The notes under the pieces: model-generated
The model's input: the letters and a program-made list of their open reading frames with translations, nothing else
Database searches by the model: none
What the model was told of the DNA's origin: nothing
Shown: in pieces, positions 1 through 6,301 of the stretch
Position numbering within the stretch: position 1 is the stretch's first letter
Layout of the letters: the number at the start of each line of letters is the position of its first letter
Assembly (NCBI GenBank): GCA_029212275.1
Contig: JARGOI010000151.1
Location: 1-6,301, forward strand
From: Thalassolituus sp.
GTDB taxonomy: Bacteria; Pseudomonadota; Gammaproteobacteria; Pseudomonadales; Oceanobacteraceae
DNA: 6,301 bases
Reading direction: 5' to 3'
Position numbers and translations under genes: made by a program

Positions 1-8
1 GTAAGTTA

Positions 9-1100
9 GTGTCTCAATTATCGACTTTTCAGGTTCAAAGTGCGCTCGCAAGTTATACCGACCCTTTTTTAGAAGCCGACTTAATCAGTTCTCATTGTGT
101 TAAGCACATCGACATTACTCAGAATTCTGTGGTGGTCGATATTGTTTTACCTTATCCGGCCAAATCTCTAGCCACGGGTATAGCGCAATTATTGCAAATA
201 GCGGTCGAGAATATTGATGACTGTGATCAAGCCACGGTGAATGTGGGTTGGGAAATTAATTCACATAAATCACAACATGGCATTGAAGCGATTGCTGATG
301 TTAACAATATCATTGCTGTTGCTTCGGGCAAGGGCGGTGTTGGTAAGTCTACGACGGCGGTGAACCTAGCGTTAGCCTTGGCTGCTGACGGCGCTAAAGT
401 GGGTTTGTTAGACGCTGACATTTATGGTCCTAGTCAGGGCATCATGCTCGGCGTAGAAGAAGGGACTCGTCCAGAAACGGTTGAGAATAAATGGTTTGTT
501 CCCATCGAAGCGCATGGGATTAAAACCATGTCGATGGCCTATCTGGTAACAGATAGCACGCCGCTTGTTTGGCGCGGTCCGATGGTGTCTGGCGCATTGA
601 TGCAAATACTCACTCAAACTCAGTGGGGCGAGCTGGATTATTTGATTATTGATATGCCGCCAGGTACGGGAGATATCCAACTGACTTTGAGCCAAAAATT
701 TCCTGTCAGTGGTGCGGTGATAGTGACCACACCGCAAGACATTGCTTTGGCAGATGCGAGAAAGGGTATTGAGATGTTCAACAAAGTAAGCATCCCTGTG
801 CTTGGCATGATCGAAAATATGAGCATGTATATCTGTGCTAATTGTGGCCACGCAGAACATATTTTTGGGCAAGATGGCGCGGATAATCTCGCTAATCGTT
901 ACCATACAAAGGTATTGGGTTCTCTGCCTTTATCTAAGTATATCCGTGAACAAAGCGATGAAGGAATGCCGGTTGTGGTTGCTGATCCAAGTTCAGAAGT
1001 GTCACAAATGTATATTAATACGGCGCGGAAAATGGCGGCCACTTTGGCGGTTCGACAATCCGACACCACCATTCCTGAGATTAGTATTACCGAAGATTGA
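9..1100 (+). CDS. apbC: Mrp/ApbC iron-sulfur cluster carrier ATPase
   Basis: A 363-residue cytoplasmic P-loop ATPase of the Mrp/NBP35 family, which holds Fe-S clusters and passes them to apo-proteins. Residues 1 to about 85 form the N-terminal MIP18-like (DUF59) domain. The ATPase domain follows, with the deviant Walker A motif GKGGVGKST at residues 107-115, the DADIYGPSQ switch region near 139-147 and a Walker B-like LIIDMPPGTGD segment near 213-223. The cluster-binding CxxC pair is C276 and C279. Length is close to E. coli Mrp (369 residues, from memory). The start is GTG; only eight bases precede it, they contain no in-frame stop, and no clear ribosome binding site is visible, so a start further upstream cannot be excluded. 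The gene ends in its own terminator and converges on the chemoreceptor gene. The family assignment is secure; the client proteins cannot be read from sequence. Confidence 0.95.
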   Translation: MSQLSTFQVQSALASYTDPFLEADLISSHCVKHIDITQNSVVVDIVLPYPAKSLATGIAQLLQIAVENIDDCDQATVNVGWEINSHKSQHGIEAIADVNNIIAVASGKGGVGKSTTAVNLALALAADGAKVGLLDADIYGPSQGIMLGVEEGTRPETVENKWFVPIEAHGIKTMSMAYLVTDSTPLVWRGPMVSGALMQILTQTQWGELDYLIIDMPPGTGDIQLTLSQKFPVSGAVIVTTPQDIALADARKGIEMFNKVSIPVLGMIENMSMYICANCGHAEHIFGQDGADNLANRYHTKVLGSLPLSKYIREQSDEGMPVVVADPSSEVSQMYINTARKMAATLAVRQSDTTIPEISITED

Positions 1101-1113
1101 TCCTCGGTTTTTT
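1089..1113 (+). terminator. Intrinsic terminator of apbC overlapping its stop codon
   Basis: The arm ACCGAAGA (1089-1096) pairs with TCCTCGGT (1101-1108) around a TTGA loop, with one A-C mismatch, followed by a run of six T from 1108. The loop contains the apbC stop codon (1098-1100), so the left arm is coding sequence. Read on the minus strand the mismatch becomes a G-U wobble and the stem is continuous for eight pairs, but no U tract follows on that side. It should therefore stop apbC transcription and only weakly, if at all, stop transcription of the convergent receptor gene. Confidence 0.75.
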
Positions 1114-1139
1114 ATTCTCTTACAACAATCGTATTGCGC

Positions 1140-2447
1140 CTATTTTTTAAGCGCTGTCGAGAAGATACTCACTGCGCTCACAGCGTTTTGGGTGCCTTCT
1201 CTTACTTTAACAATCACTGCGCCTGCCTCTTGAGCTAGGCTCATGCTGTTTTCTGCCTGTTTTTGACATTCATTCATGCTATCAATGGCAGTGGACGTTC
1301 CCGTTTGGATTTTGCCAATCATGTCTGAAATTTCTTGGGTAGAACGACTGGTTCGAGCTGCTAATTGTCTTACTTCGTCAGCAACTACTGCAAACCCACG
1401 TCCTTGTTCGCCAGCACGTGCCGCTTCGATGGCTGCGTTCAACGCTAAAAGGTTAGTTTGATCGGCAATGCCACGAATGGTGTTAACAATCGAAGTAATT
1501 TCTTCAGATTGTTTACCCAGTTCGGCAATGACATGGGCCGCATCACCCACCGCTGACGTAATTTTTTCCATTCCATGAGAGGCTTTCTGCACGACATCGG
1601 CACCTTCGGCAGCCGCTTGTTCTGTTTCTGAGGCAATCGCAAAGGCTCTTTGTGCGGATTCGGATTCGCGCAAATTTTGTTCGATTAATGCGGTAATGTC
1701 AGTGGCAAATTTAACCACGCCATAAACTTTGCCACTCTCATCAATCAATGGATTATAAGAAGCCTCTAACCAAATGATGTCACCATTTTTATGGATGCGC
1801 TTCATGCGACCTTTGACATACTCACCGCGGTTTAAGTTATTCCAAAGTGTTTTGTAGTCATGACTATTTTGAAATTCACTGTCGCAAAAAATGCGATGAT
1901 GTTTACCCACAAGCTCTTCTAAACGGTAGCCCATGACGGATAGAAAATTCGCGTTAGCCTCTTGAATGTTGCCCTGAGTGTCGAATTCAATAATGGCAGT
2001 AGAGCGGTCAAGGGCTCGTTTGTTGTCTAGATTTTTGAGCGCAGTGATGGTCTGTTCGGTCACGTCATAAGCGATTTCGACAATTTTATCGACTTGCCCT
2101 TGAAGATTTTCGACATGAACAAATTGGCTCTTTATGTACAGTTTTGAGCCATTTTGATGGCGTCGAGTGAACTTACCAAAGGCGCGATGTTGCGGCTCGT
2201 GAAATAACCATGGCTTTTGGTTTGAGTTAGCGCCATCTTTAAGAAAGGTGTCTTGAATATTGGTGCCTTCCAATTGACCTTGTTTCATGCCTAATAACTC
2301 CAGATAACTGTCGCTGGCATAAAGCACTTTCCCTTCGGGGGTGATTTCCGCTAAAGGTAGGTGTTGATGTAAAGTATTAGAGAAGTTCTTCTCTTCTAGT
2401 AAGTTCTGTTCAGCCCGAGCGTCTTTCTTTGATTGCTTAAAAAACAT
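1140..2447 (-). CDS. Soluble double-PAS methyl-accepting chemotaxis protein (BdlA-like)
   Basis: A 435-residue receptor with no signal peptide or membrane segment, so it should act in the cytoplasm. A first PAS domain covers about residues 28-130 and a second about 145-253, each ending in a DVT or DIT motif typical of the PAS/PAC end. The second carries MGYRLEELVGKHHRIFC (172-188), close to what I recall of the second PAS of Pseudomonas BdlA. The MCP coiled-coil hairpin follows, with its conserved tip at about 341-367 (EAARAGEQGRGFAVVADEV). The two arms are about equal (roughly 85-90 residues each), so the short C terminus is a natural class and not a truncation. There is no C-terminal NWETF-like CheR tether. 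PAS domains of this kind sense oxygen, redox state or a small ligand through heme or FAD, but the cofactor cannot be told here. The ATG at 2447 is preceded by a weak purine-rich AGAAGAGAA. It is probably a single-gene unit transcribed divergently from fadH. The link to biofilm dispersal is by analogy only. Confidence 0.88.
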   Translation of the reverse strand: MFFKQSKKDARAEQNLLEEKNFSNTLHQHLPLAEITPEGKVLYASDSYLELLGMKQGQLEGTNIQDTFLKDGANSNQKPWLFHEPQHRAFGKFTRRHQNGSKLYIKSQFVHVENLQGQVDKIVEIAYDVTEQTITALKNLDNKRALDRSTAIIEFDTQGNIQEANANFLSVMGYRLEELVGKHHRIFCDSEFQNSHDYKTLWNNLNRGEYVKGRMKRIHKNGDIIWLEASYNPLIDESGKVYGVVKFATDITALIEQNLRESESAQRAFAIASETEQAAAEGADVVQKASHGMEKITSAVGDAAHVIAELGKQSEEITSIVNTIRGIADQTNLLALNAAIEAARAGEQGRGFAVVADEVRQLAARTSRSTQEISDMIGKIQTGTSTAIDSMNECQKQAENSMSLAQEAGAVIVKVREGTQNAVSAVSIFSTALKK

Positions 2448-2634
2448 AGGGTTCTCTTCTTGGTAGTATGGTAATTAATTAAAGATTAGACCAAATTGCA
2501 ATTTGCACACTCAATATGACTGAAAAAAATAATATTTTTGTTATTCAAAGTCATTTTATTGCTAGTTTCAGTTATTTTATTTATCCAAATCACGGTTACA
2601 CTGTGTGTCACTGAACGCTTAACGAGTATCTGAA
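2448..2634. promoter_or_regulatory. Divergent control region between the receptor gene and fadH
   Basis: These 187 bases lie between two divergent start codons, so both promoters are expected here. The stretch from about 2508 to 2590 is very AT-rich. It holds a 14-base palindrome (separate entry) and a loose inverted repeat in which TGACT (2517-2521) faces AGTCA (2549-2553) and AATAA (2528-2532) faces TTATT (2541-2545). No convincing -35/-10 pair stands out: TTGCTA (2559-2564) with TATCCA (2582-2587) has the right 17-base spacing but a poor -10. I found no sigma-28 type flagellar promoter for the receptor and no clear FadR or CRP site for fadH. The fadH start has no strong Shine-Dalgarno sequence. 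Confidence 0.6.
2492..2505. promoter_or_regulatory. 14-base perfect palindrome, possible operator
   Basis: CAAATTGCAATTTG is identical to its own reverse complement, and the symmetry breaks at the next base on each side. It lies 45 bases upstream of the receptor start codon and about 130 bases upstream of fadH, a position more natural for an operator of the receptor gene. The form suits a dimeric helix-turn-helix regulator. I cannot match it to a named regulator with confidence. Confidence 0.4.
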
Positions 2635-4671
2635 ATGTCCCAATACCCACATCTTTTAGCTCCTTTAGACCTTGGTTTTACTACCTTAAAAAATCGCGTC
2701 ATGATGGGCTCTATGCATACAGGCTTAGAAGATCGCCCTTGGCACTTTAGCGAATTGGCAGCGTATTTTGCCGAACGCGCCCGTGGCGGTGTCGGTTTGA
2801 TGGTCACAGGTGGCTTTTCGCCTAACCGTGCAGGTGATTTGTTGCCGTTTGGTTCTAAGCTCATCAGTGGCTGGCAAGTGCCTTTTCATAAAAAAGTGAC
2901 TTCAGCCGTACACGAAGCTGGCAGTAAGATTTTGCTGCAAGTACTGCATGCTGGCCGTTACGGATACACCCCGTTTAACGTTGCCCCTTCGGCGATCAAA
3001 TCGCCAATCACTCCGTTTAAACCACGTGAGTTGTCGACGGCGCAGATGTACAAAACCATCGAACACTATGCCCGTGCCGCCAAGTTGGCGCAGAAAGCGA
3101 ATTATGATGGTATCGAAATCATGGGTTCTGAAGGCTACTTTATTACGCAAATTCTGAACGCGCGCACCAACAAGCGTGATGACGAATTTGGGGGTTCTTA
3201 CGAAAACCGCATGCGTTTTCCATTGGATGTGGTGAAAGCGGTACGCAAAGCGGTTGGCCCTGATTTTATTTTGATGTTCCGCTTGTCTATGCTGGATTTG
3301 GTGGACGATGCATCAACGATGGAAGAGGTGATTGTACTGGCTAAAGAGCTCGAAAAAGCCGGTATCACCATTATTAATACCGGTATTGGATGGCACGAAG
3401 CTCGCGTGCCGACCATTGTTACCTCGGTACCTCGCGCTGCCTTTGTCGATGCGACCGCCAAGGTAAAAGAAGCGGTGAGTATTCCTGTGATTGCGTCTAA
3501 CCGGATCAATATGCCCGACACCGCAGAAGAGGTGATTGCCTCAGGCAAAGCGGACATGGTGTCGATGGCCCGACCTTTATTAGCAGATCCTGAGTGGGTG
3601 AATAAAGCCGCCAGCGGACGTACCAACGAAATCAATACCTGCATCGCCTGTAACCAAGCCTGTTTGGATCATACTTTCGAGAACAAACGTGCTAGCTGTT
3701 TAGTGAATCCGCGTGCCTGTCACGAAACCAAACTGATTTATAGCAAAACCAACAATGCTGCCAAGATTGCGGTGGTGGGGGGCGGTCCTGCCGGATTAGC
3801 TTGTGCTGTGGTTGCCGCTGAACGCGGACACAAGGTAACGATATTTGAAGCCCGCAGTGAGATTGGCGGTCAGTTTAATTACGCATCTAAAATCCCGGGT
3901 AAAGAAGAGTTCCGTGAGACCATTCGCTATTTTGATACCATGATCAAAAAATACGGCATTACGCTTAAATTGAACCATAAAGTGACTGCGGGCGAGTTGT
4001 CGTCTGGTGATTATGAGCATGTGGTTGTGGCAACCGGCGTGAAGCCTCGTATGCCGAAGATGGAAGGTATCGATCATGCCAAAGTCGTGTCTTACCAAGA
4101 CTTGCTCGCCAACAATCTAGACTTGGGCAAAAGTGTTGCCATTATGGGGGCTGGTGGTATCGGCTTTGACGTCGGTGAATACCTATCGCACGAAGGTGAG
4201 TCGACCACACTTAATAAAGACGCTTGGATGAAAGAGTGGGGTGTGGATATTACCAATACTCAGCGTGGCGGTTTGGTGAAAAGCGACATGGAACCGTCGC
4301 CACGCAAACTTTACCTGATGCAACGCAAGGCTTCTGCGCTAGGTAAGGGCCTAAACAAAACCACCGGTTGGGTGCATCGTGCGGTAATGAAATTAAAACA
4401 CGTTGAAATGATTGGCGGGGTCAATTACGACCGCATCGACGACGAAGGGCTGCACATCAGCGTCACCAAAGGCGAGCAAACTGATCTGCGCGTCTTAGAC
4501 GTTGATAATGTGGTGATCTGTGCGGGCCAAGAATCGGTTAACGAGTTGTTTGAAGCACTAAAAGATAACCCAACCTTCAAGAGCCACTTGATTGGTGGTG
4601 CTGAGTTTGCCGGTGAGCTAGATGCAAAGCGCGCGATCAAACAAGCCAGCGAGCTGGCGGCGAGTTTTTAA
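2635..4671 (+). CDS. fadH: 2,4-dienoyl-CoA reductase (NADPH), FadH
   Basis: This 678-residue enzyme reduces 2,4-dienoyl-CoA to 3-enoyl-CoA with NADPH, an auxiliary step in beta-oxidation of unsaturated fatty acids with even-position double bonds. It matches the E. coli FadH sequence as I recall it (about 672 residues) from end to end. Residues 1 to about 330 form the FMN-binding TIM barrel of the Old Yellow Enzyme type, with catalytic Y168 (in GSEGY) and H254 (in GIGWHEAR), equivalent to E. coli Y166 and H252. The [4Fe-4S] cysteines are C336, C339, C343 and C355. The FAD Rossmann motif GGGPAG is at 382-387 and the NADPH-domain motif GAGGIG at 505-510. All key residues are present, so the enzyme should be active. 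The ATG at 2635 gives the expected N terminus (MSQYPHLLAPLDLGF) despite a weak ribosome binding site. It is monocistronic: a divergent gene lies upstream and a terminator downstream. Confidence 0.97.
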   Translation: MSQYPHLLAPLDLGFTTLKNRVMMGSMHTGLEDRPWHFSELAAYFAERARGGVGLMVTGGFSPNRAGDLLPFGSKLISGWQVPFHKKVTSAVHEAGSKILLQVLHAGRYGYTPFNVAPSAIKSPITPFKPRELSTAQMYKTIEHYARAAKLAQKANYDGIEIMGSEGYFITQILNARTNKRDDEFGGSYENRMRFPLDVVKAVRKAVGPDFILMFRLSMLDLVDDASTMEEVIVLAKELEKAGITIINTGIGWHEARVPTIVTSVPRAAFVDATAKVKEAVSIPVIASNRINMPDTAEEVIASGKADMVSMARPLLADPEWVNKAASGRTNEINTCIACNQACLDHTFENKRASCLVNPRACHETKLIYSKTNNAAKIAVVGGGPAGLACAVVAAERGHKVTIFEARSEIGGQFNYASKIPGKEEFRETIRYFDTMIKKYGITLKLNHKVTAGELSSGDYEHVVVATGVKPRMPKMEGIDHAKVVSYQDLLANNLDLGKSVAIMGAGGIGFDVGEYLSHEGESTTLNKDAWMKEWGVDITNTQRGGLVKSDMEPSPRKLYLMQRKASALGKGLNKTTGWVHRAVMKLKHVEMIGGVNYDRIDDEGLHISVTKGEQTDLRVLDVDNVVICAGQESVNELFEALKDNPTFKSHLIGGAEFAGELDAKRAIKQASELAASF

Positions 4672-4688
4672 ACAACAGCGCTTGTTGT
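4672..4688 (+). repeat. Small inverted repeat just after fadH stop
   Basis: ACAACA (4672-4677) pairs perfectly with TGTTGT (4683-4688) around the five-base loop GCGCT. It begins one base after the stop codon and has no T run of its own. It sits immediately before the fadH terminator and may help protect the 3' end of the transcript, though that role is inferred. Confidence 0.5.
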
Positions 4689-4693
4689 ATTCG

Positions 4694-4720
4694 AAGGCGT
4701 CCTTTTAGGGCGCTTTTTTT
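4694..4720 (+). terminator. Intrinsic terminator of fadH
   Basis: AAGGCGTCC (4694-4702) pairs with GGGCGCTTT (4708-4716) around the loop TTTTA, a nine-pair stem with two G-T wobbles, followed without a gap by the rest of a seven-T run (4714-4720). This is a textbook factor-independent terminator and separates fadH from the gene that starts at 4891. Confidence 0.88.
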
Positions 4721-4890
4721 ATCGACACACTCCATCAAAGCTGCAAACAGCCAGTAATCATCGCGCGACGGCTTGCCGTTCATTTGCCATATTCCGCAAT
4801 TCTAAAAAAGCCTACGTTTAGACTGGTCAATTCGGTCACCTTTCAGTAATCTACGGGGTTTGAAATCGCTGGACGGCCAGACAGAAATGT
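4721..4890 (+). promoter_or_regulatory. Leader and promoter region of the mksF/jetA-like gene
   Basis: About 170 bases with no credible reading frame. ACGG (4778-4781) and CCGT (4786-4789) form a short stem closed by a CTTG tetraloop. A direct repeat of GGTCA occurs at 4825-4829 and 4834-4838, nine bases apart. The best promoter guess is TGGTCA (4824-4829), a 17-base spacer and TAATCT (4847-4852), which would place the transcript start near 4860 and leave a leader of about 30 bases. No strong Shine-Dalgarno sequence precedes the start codon. Because a terminator lies just before, a promoter is expected here, but the exact hexamers are uncertain. Confidence 0.4.
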
Positions 4891-6301
4891 ATGTTTTTTG
4901 AACAAGAACGAGGGCAGTTTTTTCGCCCGCTCACAGGTAAATACCGGGCTCAGGTGACTGAATGCCTGCGTGAACTATACCAGCGTCTCTACAGCTCCAG
5001 CAGTGCCGATTATGGCCAAGCCATTCAACGCGATACCGTGATTGAGGTGTTTCAGGAAGCCTTAGTCCGAGCCCCTGTGTTGGCCGACGGTTATGAAGAT
5101 GATGTCGACAAATCAACTGAAGATAATGGCGAAAGCCGCTTTCGTAACCACCGCGAACAAGCCGGCTGGGTGCTTAATCTGTTGATTGAACACGGCTGGT
5201 TAGAAAAGCAGGTGGATGAAGCTAACCTGCAAAGCACCTATTCTTTTACGCGTTTTGGTCGTGCCTTTACCGAACCCTTTGTCAGTGATGCAAGCGCGGT
5301 CACGCGCACTCGTCACCGCAATACGCGTAACACCCGCAATTCTTTGGAGTCTTTCGCTGAGCGCGGCGACATCTACGATTTGCTCGACGCTTATGAATAT
5401 TCTGAGCGGATCATCAGTGACTTTACCGACGTCATCTCCGAGCTAGAAGAGCGTAAGCGCGATTTGGTTCGAGAAATGGAAGATCAGTTGTTGGTGCAAC
5501 GCGCCAGTGAAGCCTTCTTCGATTTTATGGAAAACCGCTTTCAGCCGGACTTGTCAGTGCGTTTGTCCGCAGATAACGTCGAAAAGCATCGCGACCAGAT
5601 ACAAGGCTTAATCAGCCAAATTCGTAAACAAGACGTGGCCAAAAAAGCCAAGGCCGAACGGCGTTTACGTGAACTCTTGCCCGAGTTTGGCCACGATGGG
5701 CAATCGGTGTTGTGGACCTTATTGGATGGCATAGAGCTGCGTATGCGTAATGCCAGCGACATTATGTTGCCAGCGCTGCGTCGTGCTTTGCAGAGTTTTA
5801 CCAAACGTGCCGATATTATCATTCGCCAAATGAGCTATTTGGCCTCGCAACAACACAATGATGTGCTGTCGGTGTGTAAGCGCTTGGCCGAGATGCCCGA
5901 AAAAGAACAAAATGCGTTGCTTGATCGTGCCGGTGAATTGATGGCCGTCCCACAAATACGCATGGTTGATCCCGCCAGCATTCGTATGCACGCACCCAGA
6001 CAGCGCAATACGATTGAAGCTGCGTTGGACGATGGTAAGGGTGCCTTTGACTTGGATGCCCGCCGCGAAATCTATGTGCAGCAAGTGCTTGATCAGGCCT
6101 TTTTGGTAAATCAGCATGCCTTGCGCAATTTTATGGCGAAACATCTGAACACCGGTAAACCCGTCTCAACCCGCGATATTCCCATTCAAACGGCCCAAGA
6201 CTTTATCGCCATTTCTCATGCGATTGGCTTAGGCGCAGCCGATGGTTTGACCAGCGAATTTGAATTTCTTATCGACTATGACGAACAACCTCGCGCTGAC
6301 G
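4891..6301 (+). CDS. MksF/JetA-like kleisin subunit of an MksBEF condensin or Wadjet system, partial at 3' end
   Basis: The frame is open for 470 codons and leaves the window without a stop. ATG at 4891 is the first possible start after an in-frame stop at 4861; the ATG at 4887 is in another frame and stops after four codons. The N terminus (MFFEQERGQFFRPLTG) resembles the JetA/DUF5716 (MksF) family as I recall it. Residues 1 to about 130 look like a winged-helix domain, with a helix at 86-100 (HREQAGWVLNLLIEHGWL) and a strand pair near 115-132. From about 168 to 270 the protein is highly charged and helical, suggesting coiled coil (EELEERKRDLVREMEDQ-type heptads; KKAKAERRLRELLPE). The C-terminal part ends in SEFEFLIDYDEQ. 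Such proteins bridge the heads of an SMC-like ATPase (MksB/JetC) together with MksE/JetB. The partners should follow downstream. The family assignment comes from recall of sequence pattern, not a search; an unrelated helical protein is possible. Confidence 0.65.
   Translation, partial: MFFEQERGQFFRPLTGKYRAQVTECLRELYQRLYSSSSADYGQAIQRDTVIEVFQEALVRAPVLADGYEDDVDKSTEDNGESRFRNHREQAGWVLNLLIEHGWLEKQVDEANLQSTYSFTRFGRAFTEPFVSDASAVTRTRHRNTRNTRNSLESFAERGDIYDLLDAYEYSERIISDFTDVISELEERKRDLVREMEDQLLVQRASEAFFDFMENRFQPDLSVRLSADNVEKHRDQIQGLISQIRKQDVAKKAKAERRLRELLPEFGHDGQSVLWTLLDGIELRMRNASDIMLPALRRALQSFTKRADIIIRQMSYLASQQHNDVLSVCKRLAEMPEKEQNALLDRAGELMAVPQIRMVDPASIRMHAPRQRNTIEAALDDGKGAFDLDARREIYVQQVLDQAFLVNQHALRNFMAKHLNTGKPVSTRDIPIQTAQDFIAISHAIGLGAADGLTSEFEFLIDYDEQPRAD

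Noticed and set aside
408..905. A 165-codon minus-strand frame
   Set aside because: It lies wholly antisense to apbC, which has all its family motifs.
1140..1200. Possible truncation or frameshift at the C terminus of the chemoreceptor
   Set aside because: The arms of the signalling hairpin are about equal in length and the neighbouring gene ends only 39 bases away, so the short end appears natural.
835..1233. A 132-codon plus-strand frame overlapping the end of apbC and the receptor gene
   Set aside because: It lies out of frame inside apbC and antisense to the receptor gene, with no family resemblance; both real genes fully explain the stretch.
2517..2553. Imperfect inverted repeat in the divergent region, considered as a transcript hairpin or operator
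   Set aside because: The matching blocks are short, unevenly spaced and made almost wholly of A and T, so chance symmetry is likely; it is mentioned only within the control-region entry.
4822..4838. A FadR-like half site (ACTGGTC) downstream of fadH
   Set aside because: The second half does not follow at the spacing of known FadR operators, and the site is downstream of fadH, not upstream.
5719..6144. A 141-codon minus-strand frame
   Set aside because: It lies opposite the long plus-strand mksF/jetA-like frame, which has consistent domain features, so it is a shadow.

Overview
The window looks like ordinary chromosome from a gammaproteobacterium, with intermediate base composition and dense genes. 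The FadH-type dienoyl-CoA reductase, the Mrp/ApbC protein and the soluble double-PAS chemoreceptor resemble marine or environmental gammaproteobacteria (Oceanospirillales, Alteromonadales or Pseudomonas-like lineages). I cannot name the genus. I see no insertion sequence, tRNA, rRNA, CRISPR array or attachment site.

Layout, left to right. (1) 9-1100 (+) is mrp/apbC, an iron-sulfur cluster carrier ATPase, ending in an intrinsic terminator that overlaps its stop codon. (2) 1140-2447 (-) is a soluble chemoreceptor with two PAS domains and a short MCP signalling hairpin, similar in plan to BdlA; it converges on mrp with 39 bases between them. (3) 2448-2634 is an AT-rich divergent control region with a 14-base perfect palindrome. 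(4) 2635-4671 (+) is fadH, NADPH-dependent 2,4-dienoyl-CoA reductase, complete with all expected cofactor and catalytic residues, followed by a strong terminator. (5) 4672-4890 is a non-coding leader. (6) 4891 to the window edge (+) is an open frame with no stop, read as the kleisin-like subunit (MksF/JetA) of an MksBEF condensin or Wadjet system, cut off by the window.

The genes do not form one pathway. mrp and fadH are housekeeping genes (Fe-S cluster handling; beta-oxidation of unsaturated fatty acids), and FadH itself carries a [4Fe-4S] cluster, but nothing here shows the two are co-regulated. The receptor is a signalling gene in its own transcription unit.

The most interesting element is the last gene. 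MksF/JetA proteins work with MksE/JetB and the SMC-like ATPase MksB/JetC. With the nuclease MksG/JetD they form a plasmid-restricting defence system; without it they act as an alternative chromosome condensin. The genes that decide between these lie beyond position 6301.
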